Below are positions 16,456 through 25,018 of a DNA stretch of 64,000 nucleotides, one piece after another; position 1 is the first letter of the stretch; each line of letters begins with the position of its first letter. Made by a program: the position numbers and the translations under genes. The notes under the pieces were generated by a model that worked only from the letters and a program-made list of their open reading frames with translations, did no database searches and was not told the origin of the DNA. This stretch comes from Lachnospiraceae bacterium (GTDB lineage: Bacteria > Bacillota > Clostridia > Lachnospirales > Lachnospiraceae): positions 23,350 to 87,349 of the forward strand of contig JAKSRW010000007.1 of assembly GCA_024403355.1 (NCBI GenBank), written 5' to 3'.

Positions 16456-19197
16456 ATGGCAGAAGACATGATGAATGCTTATGCAAAGGCAAGCGGAAAA
16501 GAGCTTGCAAAGACCTACAATCCCAAGGCGATTGAGGACAGACTTTATGAGAAGTGGATTAAAAACAAATATTTCCATGCAGAGGTAGATTGGGCAAAGA
16601 AGCCTTTTACAATCGTTATTCCTCCTCCCAATATCACAGGACAGCTTCATATGGGACATGCTCTTGATAACACAATGCAGGATATTCTCATCCGTTTCAA
16701 GAGAATGCAGGGCTATAATGCACTCTGGCAGCCCGGTACTGACCATGCTTCCATCGCTACCGAGGCAAAGATTGTAGAAAAGCTCAAGCAGGAGGGCACC
16801 TCAAAGGAGGAGCTCGGACGTGAGAAGTTCTTAGAGCGTGCATGGGACTGGAAGAAGGAATACGGCGGAAGAATCGTATCTCAGTTAAAGAAGCTTGGTT
16901 CTTCATGTGACTGGGACCGCGAGAGATTCACCATGGATGAGGGCTGCAACAAGGCCGTTACAGAGGTATTTACAAAGCTTTACGATAAGGGCTGGATTTA
17001 CAAGGGCTCACGTATCGTTAACTGGTGTCCCGTATGTAATACATCAATTTCGGACGCAGAGGTAGATTATGAGGACCAGGCAGGACATTTCTGGCATATC
17101 AAGTATCCCTTCATTGAGGCTGACGGTTCGGTAAGTAAGACTCGTTTCCTTGAGTTTGCCACAACACGTCCCGAGACAATGCTCGGTGATACAGGTATTG
17201 CGGTAAATCCTGAGGATGAGCGCTATACAGACCTTGTGGGTGGATTTGTATGGGTACCCTTCGTTGACAGAAAGATTCCCGTAATTGCCGATAATTATGT
17301 AGAAAAGGATTTCGGAACAGGTGTTGTTAAGATTACACCTGCTCATGACCCTAACGATTTTGAGGTTGGTAAGCGTCATAACCTTCCTGAAATCAATATT
17401 ATGAATGACAACGCCACAATTAACGCAAACGGCGGCAAGTTCGAGGGTATGGACCGTTATGAGGCTCGTAAGCAGATTGTTAAGGAGCTCGATGAAATGG
17501 GTCTCCTTGTAAGAATCGAGGATTACAGCCACAATGTTGGTACCTGCTACCGTTGTCATTCAACAGTTGAACCCCTCATTAAGAAGCAGTGGTTCGTAAA
17601 GATGGATGAAATGATTAAGCCTGCCGTTGAGGCTGTTAAGACAGGTGATATCGAGCTTATCCCCGACCGTATGGATAAGACCTACTTCAACTGGACCGAT
17701 AATATCCGTGACTGGTGTATTTCAAGACAGCTCTGGTGGGGCCACAGAATTCCCGCATACTACTGTGATGAGTGCGGTGAAATCGTTGTTTCAAAGACTG
17801 CTCCCGATAAGTGTCCAAAGTGCGGCTGCACACATCTTACACAGGATCCCGATACACTTGATACCTGGTTCAGCTCAGCTCTCTGGCCTTTCTCGACACT
17901 CGGATGGCCCGAGATGACAGAGGACCTCAAGTATTTCTATCCTACAGATGTACTTGTAACCGGCTACGACATCATTTTCTTCTGGGTTATCAGAATGATA
18001 TTCTCAGGCTTCGAGCAGATGGGCGAGCGTCCCTTCAAGACAGTTCTCTTCCACGGACTTGTTCGTGATGACCAGGGCCGTAAGATGTCAAAGTCGCTCG
18101 GAAACGGTATCGATCCTCTTGAAATCATTGACAAGTATGGTGCGGATGCGCTCAGATTTACACTTATTACAGGTAATGCACCCGGTAATGACATGCGTTT
18201 CTATATGTCAAGAGTAGAGGCATCACGTAACTTTGCAAATAAGGTTTGGAACGCATCACGTTTCATTATGATGAATATGCAGCAGCTGGCAGAGGCAGGC
18301 GTTAAGCTTGATTTTGCTGCTGATATCAACAGTCTGAAGGCTGATCTTACAGATGCGGACAAGTGGATTCTTTCCCGTGCAAATGCAGTTACACGCGAAG
18401 TAACCGATTCAATGGAGAAGTTCGAGCTCGGTATTGCGGCACAGAAGATTTACGACTTCATTTACGATGATCTCTGTGACTGGTATATTGAGATGGTTAA
18501 GCCTAGACTTTACGGTGAGGATATTACTACAAAGAAGGCAGCTATGTGGACACTTAACAGCGTACTCGTTGATTCACTTAAGCTTCTTCATCCTTACATG
18601 CCCTTCATTACAGAGGAGATTTTCTGTACTCTTAAGGAGGAGCAGGGCACAATCGAAAGCAACGAGTCAATCATGATTTCTGACTGGCCCGTATACTCTG
18701 AGGACAGAAACTTTGCTGCTGAGGAGAAGGCTGTTGAGCTTATCAAGGAAGCAGTTAAGGGCATCCGTAACGTTCGTACGGAAATGAATGTTCCCATGAG
18801 CCGTAAGGCTGCCGTATTCGCAGTAAGTGAGTCAGAGGAAATCCGTGCGATTTTCGAGAACAGCAAGGTATTCTTTGCTTCACTCGGCGGTGCTTCATCA
18901 GTTACAATCCAGGCTGATAAGACAGGCATTGCAGATGATGCGGTATCATACGTTATTCATGGTGCAACAATTTACATTCCTTTTGCGGAGCTTGTTGATA
19001 TTGCAAAGGAAATCGAGCGTCTCGAGAAGGAAAAGGCAAGACTTGAGGGCGAGCTTAAGCGTGTAAACGGCATGCTTGCAAATCCCAACTTCGTTAATAA
19101 GGCTCCCGAGGCTAAGCTTAACGAGGAAAAGGCTAAGCTTGCAAAGTATACCGATATGTTCAAGCAGGTTGAGGAAAGACTTGCCGCACTTAAATAA
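16456..19197 (+). CDS. valS: Valyl-tRNA synthetase
   Basis: 913 residues, normal for class Ia ValRS, which charges tRNA-Val in the cytoplasm. The HIGH-type motif is HMGHALDN after PPPNITGQL, near residue 66. The CP1 editing insertion is present with [16 protein letters not shown] is intact near 543 ([12 protein letters not shown]). A C-terminal coiled-coil arm ([16 protein letters not shown]) ends the protein. A GGAGG SD precedes the ATG. Expression is controlled by the T-box upstream. A small membrane-protein gene follows after 9 bases. Confidence 0.98.
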   Translation: MAEDMMNAYAKASGKELAKTYNPKAIEDRLYEKWIKNKYFHAEVDWAKKPFTIVIPPPNITGQLHMGHALDNTMQDILIRFKRMQGYNALWQPGTDHASIATEAKIVEKLKQEGTSKEELGREKFLERAWDWKKEYGGRIVSQLKKLGSSCDWDRERFTMDEGCNKAVTEVFTKLYDKGWIYKGSRIVNWCPVCNTSISDAEVDYEDQAGHFWHIKYPFIEADGSVSKTRFLEFATTRPETMLGDTGIAVNPEDERYTDLVGGFVWVPFVDRKIPVIADNYVEKDFGTGVVKITPAHDPNDFEVGKRHNLPEINIMNDNATINANGGKFEGMDRYEARKQIVKELDEMGLLVRIEDYSHNVGTCYRCHSTVEPLIKKQWFVKMDEMIKPAVEAVKTGDIELIPDRMDKTYFNWTDNIRDWCISRQLWWGHRIPAYYCDECGEIVVSKTAPDKCPKCGCTHLTQDPDTLDTWFSSALWPFSTLGWPEMTEDLKYFYPTDVLVTGYDIIFFWVIRMIFSGFEQMGERPFKTVLFHGLVRDDQGRKMSKSLGNGIDPLEIIDKYGADALRFTLITGNAPGNDMRFYMSRVEASRNFANKVWNASRFIMMNMQQLAEAGVKLDFAADINSLKADLTDADKWILSRANAVTREVTDSMEKFELGIAAQKIYDFIYDDLCDWYIEMVKPRLYGEDITTKKAAMWTLNSVLVDSLKLLHPYMPFITEEIFCTLKEEQGTIESNESIMISDWPVYSEDRNFAAEEKAVELIKEAVKGIRNVRTEMNVPMSRKAAVFAVSESEEIRAIFENSKVFFASLGGASSVTIQADKTGIADDAVSYVIHGATIYIPFAELVDIAKEIERLEKEKARLEGELKRVNGMLANPNFVNKAPEAKLNEEKAKLAKYTDMFKQVEERLAALK

Positions 19198-19206
19198 GGA
19201 GCTGCT

Positions 19207-19713
19207 ATGAGACCTATGTTTAAAGTTCTTAGCATCATTGCTCTGGTTGCAAGCTGTGTCGCATTTGGATTTTCACTGGTTATTACCTTTGCACAGCCGG
19301 CGGTTATAGAGCTTTTTGTGGCAAATATAAAGAATAATGATAGTATTTTATATATTGACAGCTTATTAATGACAGTTCCGTCCGTTATATTTTCTTTGCT
19401 TGTTTTACTGAAAGTTAACAAAGGAAATGTCTCGGGAGCCTATACGATGAGTCTGGTAAAGACTATATTTATGTTCTGCTGGGGTCTTGTCATGAGTCAG
19501 CTGTTTTCAAAGCTTATATATTCGTTCACAGCGGCAAGGGGTGCTGAAACTATAGCAAAGAGGTCTGCACTTAACGGTGCCGACTCAATGCTGACATCAC
19601 CGCTTCTGAACGTGAGCCTGATTATAGGAACTGTATTACTCGGTGCATTGGCTGTTGAATCCCGCAACAACCGGTTGGCCGATCCGGGAAATCAGCAGTA
19701 TTACAACAGATAA
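19207..19713 (+). CDS. Small four-helix membrane protein
   Basis: 168 residues with about four membrane helices (starting FKVLSIIALVASCVAFGFSL) and a polar, Asn/Gln/Arg-rich C-terminus. No family recognised. It has an AAGGAG SD and lies 9 bases after valS, so it shares that transcript; a strong terminator follows. Any link with valyl-tRNA charging is probably only positional. Confidence 0.75.
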   Translation: MRPMFKVLSIIALVASCVAFGFSLVITFAQPAVIELFVANIKNNDSILYIDSLLMTVPSVIFSLLVLLKVNKGNVSGAYTMSLVKTIFMFCWGLVMSQLFSKLIYSFTAARGAETIAKRSALNGADSMLTSPLLNVSLIIGTVLLGALAVESRNNRLADPGNQQYYNR

Positions 19714-19729
19714 TTGAATATTGTGAATT

Positions 19730-19775
19730 AAATGCCGCAGGAGACTGAAATAACAGTTTTCTGCGGCATTTTTGC
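19730..19775 (+). terminator. Intrinsic terminator after the valS transcript
   Basis: AAATGCCGCAG / CTGCGGCATTT stem with further partial pairing inside, ending in a T-run (ATTTTTG). Confidence 0.88.
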
Positions 19776-19798
19776 GGATATGTATTATTCAATTCCGC

Positions 19799-19827
19799 TT
19801 GCATTTGAAAGAGATTTACTGTAAAAT
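19799..19827 (+). promoter_or_regulatory. Promoter of the GTPase operon
   Basis: TTGCAT, 17 bases, TAAAAT. The same -10 and spacing, with TTGAAA as -35, occurs at 63924-63952, and both are followed about 18 bases later by the same kind of hairpin. Confidence 0.65.
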
Positions 19828-19843
19828 ATAAAGTAGGAAGATA

Positions 19844-19867
19844 GGCCGCTGCCTTTAGGCGGCGGGT
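19844..19867 (+). promoter_or_regulatory. Conserved leader hairpin, copy 1
   Basis: CCGCTGCC-TTTA-GGCGGCGG, an 8-bp stem with tetraloop, at the expected 5' end of the operon mRNA. Copies at 30423 and 63971 keep the fold. Where this copy has a G-C pair, the others have A-T, a compensatory change that supports an RNA structure. Confidence 0.6.
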
Positions 19868-19914
19868 GAAGATTTTGCATAATAGATATTTCTCAGAAAG
19901 GTATGGTCATAAAA

Positions 19915-21630
19915 ATGCAGGCTATTACACCTACCCATATTATATGGTTAAAGAGACATCTGGATTTATATAGCTTTAATGATGAGAGAGCGCAGGCGCT
20001 TAAGGAAAGTATACTTGCTTATGATGAAAAGAAGCAGAACCGCAGTCAGGCGGAGCTGATTTATGAGGAGTTTCTGAAGCTCTTTTCAAACAATATGTTT
20101 TACTATGGTTTCAAGAAGACGAACCAGTCCATTACCTCGGACCAGTTCGATGCATATCTTGTTTATAATAAGTATAATGCACTCACACCTATCGGACTTA
20201 TGCGTGAGGTAAAGGGTGAGATTGCTTACCCCTATGACAAGGCAAAGTGCGAGTATGAGAATGCTCTTAAGGAGCAGGAAAAGCAGCTGAAGGCTATAGG
20301 GGCAACCACAAAAAAGCAGAAGTTTTTTGCAAATGTGTCCTGGCGCAGAAAGCCCATGATTTTCAGAGCCGGCATAGCGGCAGTGCTTCTTGCGGTGCTG
20401 GCGGTAAAGCTTTTCCTTTCAAAGGATGTTATTGTAAATGAAGTTAAAAACGGCGGACTTATCGGTAAGATAATCTGGGGCGTTGTGGCATTATTTGTGC
20501 TGGCAGGCGTGATAGGCTTTGTCGGTGAGGTTATCGGTGTCATTAAGTGGGCATTGTATACGCGCTCGATTAATTGGGCGAATACGACCCTTAAGGATTA
20601 CAATGAGCAGATGGACGAGGTTTCAAACCGCAGAGGCATGACCGGCGGTGAGAGCTATAGCAATGAGGTAGTGGATGACTGGGTAACAGACTTCCGTGTT
20701 CAGATGGACGATGAGGACGAACAGGCTGAAGAAATGCCCAGAACCACCGAAAGTGCAGCAGCTTATGCGGGCCCCAGAAATGCAATCGTATGGAAGGAAA
20801 CCGATAAGTATCAGGTTAAGCTTGTTGAGACAATGGGCCGTGATGACAGAACCCTTCCCATGGCGGAACGTACCTTTGCGGCACAGAAGAGCGAGTGCGA
20901 GCATCATATTGCCGCAGTTAAGCGCATGTGGAAGAAGGGTGCTTCGTGGAAGAAGAGCTTCAGAGCAGGTTCTTATGTAGTGCTTGTTCTTACGGGAATA
21001 TTCCTTTTCGTATGTGTAGGCAAGATTAATTACTGTGATGTTATTAATACAGGTATTGAAGATACAATTAAAAATGCTACAGAGGAGAATCTTTTCAAGC
21101 CCGATAAGAGTGAAAATAAGGAAGATACAGAGGCTGACAATACAGATGATCCCTATGCAGAGGGTGACAGCAGGCGTATCAGGGTCGTTTCGGTAGAGGC
21201 TTCTTCGGAACGTGAGAGCAGCTCGATTTCATATAAGGCATCTAATCTTATTGATGGCAATTACGATACCTGCTGGCAGGACGGCATAGAAGGCGAGGGC
21301 GTGAATGAGAACCTTACCTTTAAGTTTGAGGATAAGATTGAACTTGCATACATTACGGTATGTAACGGTAATGCGGGTTCGGGCTCTGAATACAGTATCA
21401 GCAGTCGTCCCAAGGTTGTAAGACTTGAATTCCTTGTGGACGGTAAGGTTAAGAACAATATGGCCATAACCTTAAAGGATGAGTGGAAGAGTGAGGAAAC
21501 CAAATACGCACTTCCCAAGCCCTTTGAATGTGATATGCTGATTGTTCATATTCAGTCAACCGTAAGCGGTAGTCTTAACGATCATACCTCTATCGCCGAA
21601 ATCGGATTCTATGGTAAAAAGGCAGAATAA
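19915..21630 (+). CDS. Three-helix membrane protein with discoidin-like extracellular domain
   Basis: 571 residues. A soluble helical N-terminal region (1-145) is followed by two close membrane helices (about 149-169 and 186-210), a second soluble region with an acidic stretch, a third helix (about 352-369) and a C-terminal domain (about 425-570). That domain has the look of F5/8 type C or NADase-type glycan-binding domains (KASNLIDGNYDTCWQDG, IAEIGFYG). It could read a glycan outside the cell while the N-terminal parts act inside. The ATG at 19915 follows AGAAAGG by 13 bases; an in-frame ATG at 19903 is too close. It is first gene of a tight operon with the GTPase and GAP1-like genes. Confidence 0.72.
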   Translation: MQAITPTHIIWLKRHLDLYSFNDERAQALKESILAYDEKKQNRSQAELIYEEFLKLFSNNMFYYGFKKTNQSITSDQFDAYLVYNKYNALTPIGLMREVKGEIAYPYDKAKCEYENALKEQEKQLKAIGATTKKQKFFANVSWRRKPMIFRAGIAAVLLAVLAVKLFLSKDVIVNEVKNGGLIGKIIWGVVALFVLAGVIGFVGEVIGVIKWALYTRSINWANTTLKDYNEQMDEVSNRRGMTGGESYSNEVVDDWVTDFRVQMDDEDEQAEEMPRTTESAAAYAGPRNAIVWKETDKYQVKLVETMGRDDRTLPMAERTFAAQKSECEHHIAAVKRMWKKGASWKKSFRAGSYVVLVLTGIFLFVCVGKINYCDVINTGIEDTIKNATEENLFKPDKSENKEDTEADNTDDPYAEGDSRRIRVVSVEASSERESSSISYKASNLIDGNYDTCWQDGIEGEGVNENLTFKFEDKIELAYITVCNGNAGSGSEYSISSRPKVVRLEFLVDGKVKNNMAITLKDEWKSEETKYALPKPFECDMLIVHIQSTVSGSLNDHTSIAEIGFYGKKAE

Positions 21631-21656
21631 TTTTTCAGAAGGGAATGGCAATTAAC

Positions 21657-23111
21657 ATGAGCAGAATTATATGTCCTTACTGCTGTAAGCATTTTGAGCC
21701 TGATGAGGTTCATTTCAGATATAAGGAAGCCACACAAAAGGAAGTACCCGTCCAGCATGAAGAGGAGGAGATTACCTTCAGACGCCGCGGCGGTTCCAGA
21801 AGCGATATTGCGACCAGAAATGACGGCCGTGTTCTTGACAAGCTGCTTTTGAAGTATTATAAGGAATTCGGTTCACCTGCCGACAGCGGTAACTTTGAGA
21901 ATTATTCAATGCAGCTGCCCTATATCGAATTCGACAGACTCAATCCGAAGATTACCTATGATTTTGCTGCCTTTGAGGAGTACGGCTTCATCAACAAAAT
22001 CCGCGTTGACGGTCAGATGCTTGATGAGCGTCTCTGCCCCTACTGTCATAACCGTGTTGTAGAGGGTGCGGGCAAGCAGGATATGCATATGATTTCCGTA
22101 ATCGGTAATACCAGTGCCGGAAAAAGTGTTTATCTTGCAATTTTAAGCAAGATTATCGGAGAAGACAGGACACTTAATGCCTCAATTTTCTTTAAGGGAA
22201 ATGAAGAGGAAGAAGAGTATTATTTCAAGAATTATAAGAGCCTTATTAAGGATAACAGACGACTTAATGCCACAAACGGTATGGTTCCGCCTATTCCCTT
22301 TGAGATAAATTTCACAGATCCTTTAACAAATCAGAAGCGAAGCGTTATGATTGTATTCAGGGATATTATGGGTGAAAGTGTTCAGAATCTGCGTGATCTG
22401 GGACTTTCCGGAAAGCATATAAAGGAGTCATCGGGTCTTCTGTACCTGCTGGACCCCACAGGCTTTAATGAGGTTATTGCAAAGGTTACAAGAAGAAGCT
22501 ATGACGGCGGTTCACAGGCTGAAAGTCTTACCGCACTCAAGCGTTATCTGACAGGTGATGCATACGAGGAGCAGACTATGATTCCTACTGCAATCGTTAT
22601 CGCAAAGTCGGATATTATCAGCTCCATGAGCTTCTTCGATGACGGAAGATATACTTCACTTGTTGAGGATGAGAACTGGCGCAGCCGCTATGCGGGCTAT
22701 ATTGAGCCTGAAAAGATCAAGGCTTCGGATGAGGGTGTAAAGGATTTCCTCAGGGATATTGATGAGGAACAGTATGTGGTAAATGCCGAGGACACCTTTA
22801 AAAATCATAAGTTCTTTATGAGCTCTTCCTTAGGCTATGATCCGGATGCCAGTGTAAATAACTGGACAGATATAACTCCCTTTAATGTTACGGAGCCCTT
22901 TTACTGGCTGCTTTCGGAGCTTGGAGTTCTGCCCTGCAGAATGACAAGACGCTACACAAACAAGAAGCAGGGAACAAAGGAAATCAGCGTTCTTGCCTAT
23001 AAGAGTGAGACTAAGGAACAGCTTGATGCAAGATTTAATGAGGAGCTTAAAAATCAGGGAATGATTTCTATGCTGCCCTGGAACAAGTGGCTTCCCGAAG
23101 GGGATAAATAA
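21657..23111 (+). CDS. Zinc-ribbon GTPase of the DO-GTPase2 / TRAFAC type
   Basis: 484 residues. Two CPYC zinc-binding pairs (near residues 6-9 and 127-130) frame an N-terminal region. A P-loop GNTSAGKS follows at about 149-156, with a hydrophobic strand leading to DIMGE near 236-240, in the place of the DxxG motif. A GLLYLLDPTGF strand and IVIAKSD (G4-like) then follow. Zinc ribbon directly before such a P-loop is characteristic of double-GTPase type 2 proteins described in NTP-dependent conflict systems. The ATG at 21657 follows GAAGGG; an alternative in-frame ATG is at 21645. The gene starts 26 bases after the discoidin-like gene and is followed by the GAP1-like gene after 3 bases. Confidence 0.72.
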   Translation: MSRIICPYCCKHFEPDEVHFRYKEATQKEVPVQHEEEEITFRRRGGSRSDIATRNDGRVLDKLLLKYYKEFGSPADSGNFENYSMQLPYIEFDRLNPKITYDFAAFEEYGFINKIRVDGQMLDERLCPYCHNRVVEGAGKQDMHMISVIGNTSAGKSVYLAILSKIIGEDRTLNASIFFKGNEEEEEYYFKNYKSLIKDNRRLNATNGMVPPIPFEINFTDPLTNQKRSVMIVFRDIMGESVQNLRDLGLSGKHIKESSGLLYLLDPTGFNEVIAKVTRRSYDGGSQAESLTALKRYLTGDAYEEQTMIPTAIVIAKSDIISSMSFFDDGRYTSLVEDENWRSRYAGYIEPEKIKASDEGVKDFLRDIDEEQYVVNAEDTFKNHKFFMSSSLGYDPDASVNNWTDITPFNVTEPFYWLLSELGVLPCRMTRRYTNKKQGTKEISVLAYKSETKEQLDARFNEELKNQGMISMLPWNKWLPEGDK

Positions 23112-23114
23112 TTT

Positions 23115-24875
23115 ATGATATACAAATATATCTATGGCCGTCTTGGTGACGGCTATACTTGTATAAACAAGGATGAGCTGCCGTTCCTGAACCGGGACTA
23201 TGACCAGCTTAAGAATTTTATATCCTATGAACGTCCTGAGGATATCAGCGAGGAGGACCTTCCCGACGAGTTTTATTTTTACAACGATGAGCTCTCTATC
23301 GGGCGTGTCGGAATTCTGGGCAGGACCTGCTTTGTAAAGGGCGGAGCCGGTGTCAGCGGTGCGCGTGATACAAGCTTTTCACAGAAGTATATTTTTACCG
23401 GAGAGGATTATGACAGGCTGCTTAACGGTACGGCTGAGATGTTTACCGCCAGAAGCTATTTCGGCAGTGCGGATGAATATCTGGCAAATCATATTTCACT
23501 CGAATATCCGCTGATAAATGAAAAGTATAAGACACAGACCTCGGAAAAGCTTGGCCTTTCCGAAAATGAATTTGTGCTTCTTCTTTACTGCTGCATTGAT
23601 GCCTTTGCGGACTCTGAAAAAAGAGTATATATTATGCTGCCGGAAAATGATAAACGCGGAAGTATGACTGCGACGGTTATTATGCAGGCTATATTTGATG
23701 CCATACCGTCTTTTCTGCTGGCGAATGCAGGCTTTATGACCTATGCGCCCACCTTTGACAGCAATACGATGAATCCCATTCCGAACAGCGTGTCGGTGGT
23801 ATTTATTAAAAGAAATGCCGAAAATATTTACCGCGCGGGTCGAATTCCGGGTAAGAATTATCTGTTTGATTTTACAAATAATGTATTTCCTAACTGCAGG
23901 ATTGATGATAATACCTTCAATACAATTTACGCAATCTGGAAAAATGAGAATATAAAAAGAGTTATCAATTCGTGTCTGTCAGGGATTTTTTCGAGAGGAA
24001 CATCGATAAAAGCCGAGATATTTGCGCATCTTTTAGTGCTTGCGAAGGAGCTTCCCGATGTGGATGAATGGAACAGGGACAGCCTGGACAAGCAGCTTGA
24101 GGAAAAGAAGGATGCTGTGCTTTTTATCATTAACAATAATGCCGGGGGACTGGAACAGGACGGCATTTCAATGCTTGACAATAATGTTAAGCTGATTCTG
24201 AAGAAAAGCAGATTTGATGAAAGATATCTGGATTTTGTGGGAGATTTGTATTCTTCGACCGGTGAGTACCGTGAGATGCTGCTGAACACCCTCTGTGACA
24301 GAGCGCTTGAGAGAGCTGAGGCCGAGGATGAGGACGGAGTTCTGGATATCACGGATTTTGAATATTCAGATGAGCTTTTAAATGATGATATTCTGGATAA
24401 GGCATATTCGGATAAAAAATATTTCCCTATCGGAGAGGTGCTTTTTCTGAATTCGGTTGAACCGGTTATGCTTAAGTCCACCATATCCTTCCAGGACAGA
24501 CTGACAAAGGTGTTTAAATTTGTCATAGGACAGTTTTCGAAGGAATATAAGGATTTCTTTGATTATTTCTGTGAGGATTATGTCGAGGACATAATCAGTG
24601 ATTATTTGGATGCATTCGTTAAGGAGCTTCGCTCAAAGCTTGACGGAAAGACCGAAAGCACTAAAATAGTTATCGGGGCCAAGCAATACGAGCTTGTGGT
24701 CAGGATGGAGGAATTCCTAAATCCCTATGTTGAGGATATGGGAGAGGTATTCAAAGCCTTTGTCGGAAAAATCTGCAAAAATGCCATTATGGGGCTTGAG
24801 GGTAACTATAAAATACTGACCGCACCTGAATCGAAGGAATTGATGGAAGGCTGGAAGGAATATTACGGTTTTTAG
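23115..24875 (+). CDS. GAP1-like GTPase-associated protein
   Basis: 586 residues, soluble. The N-terminus (IYKYIYGRLGDGYTC, then ILGRTCFVKGGAG, then ARDTSFSQKYIF) resembles the GAP1-N domain of GTPase-associated proteins, with a long acidic, helical middle and C-terminal part. GAP1 proteins occur next to DO-GTPase genes in predicted conflict systems, which is exactly the context here: it begins 3 bases after the GTPase stop. The family call rests on pattern memory and neighbourhood, not on an alignment. If it is wrong, the protein is simply an unrecognised partner of the GTPase. A strong terminator closes the operon. Confidence 0.62.
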   Translation: MIYKYIYGRLGDGYTCINKDELPFLNRDYDQLKNFISYERPEDISEEDLPDEFYFYNDELSIGRVGILGRTCFVKGGAGVSGARDTSFSQKYIFTGEDYDRLLNGTAEMFTARSYFGSADEYLANHISLEYPLINEKYKTQTSEKLGLSENEFVLLLYCCIDAFADSEKRVYIMLPENDKRGSMTATVIMQAIFDAIPSFLLANAGFMTYAPTFDSNTMNPIPNSVSVVFIKRNAENIYRAGRIPGKNYLFDFTNNVFPNCRIDDNTFNTIYAIWKNENIKRVINSCLSGIFSRGTSIKAEIFAHLLVLAKELPDVDEWNRDSLDKQLEEKKDAVLFIINNNAGGLEQDGISMLDNNVKLILKKSRFDERYLDFVGDLYSSTGEYREMLLNTLCDRALERAEAEDEDGVLDITDFEYSDELLNDDILDKAYSDKKYFPIGEVLFLNSVEPVMLKSTISFQDRLTKVFKFVIGQFSKEYKDFFDYFCEDYVEDIISDYLDAFVKELRSKLDGKTESTKIVIGAKQYELVVRMEEFLNPYVEDMGEVFKAFVGKICKNAIMGLEGNYKILTAPESKELMEGWKEYYGF

Positions 24876-24892
24876 TGTGAATAGTAACTTTA

Positions 24893-24930
24893 TGCAACAT
24901 TTTCGTGAGGAGAATGTTGCATTTTTTTTG
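24893..24930 (+). terminator. Intrinsic terminator of the GTPase operon
   Basis: Twelve-base stem TGCAACATTTTC / GAGAATGTTGCA, GTGAG loop, eight T. Confidence 0.93.
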
Positions 24931-25018
24931 TCAAACTGATAGAATTAATAATGATATATTGTAGTTATTTGTAAGCAAAAGAAGTAAAGCCAAAATCATA
25001 GAATTTCGGAGAGAGTAT

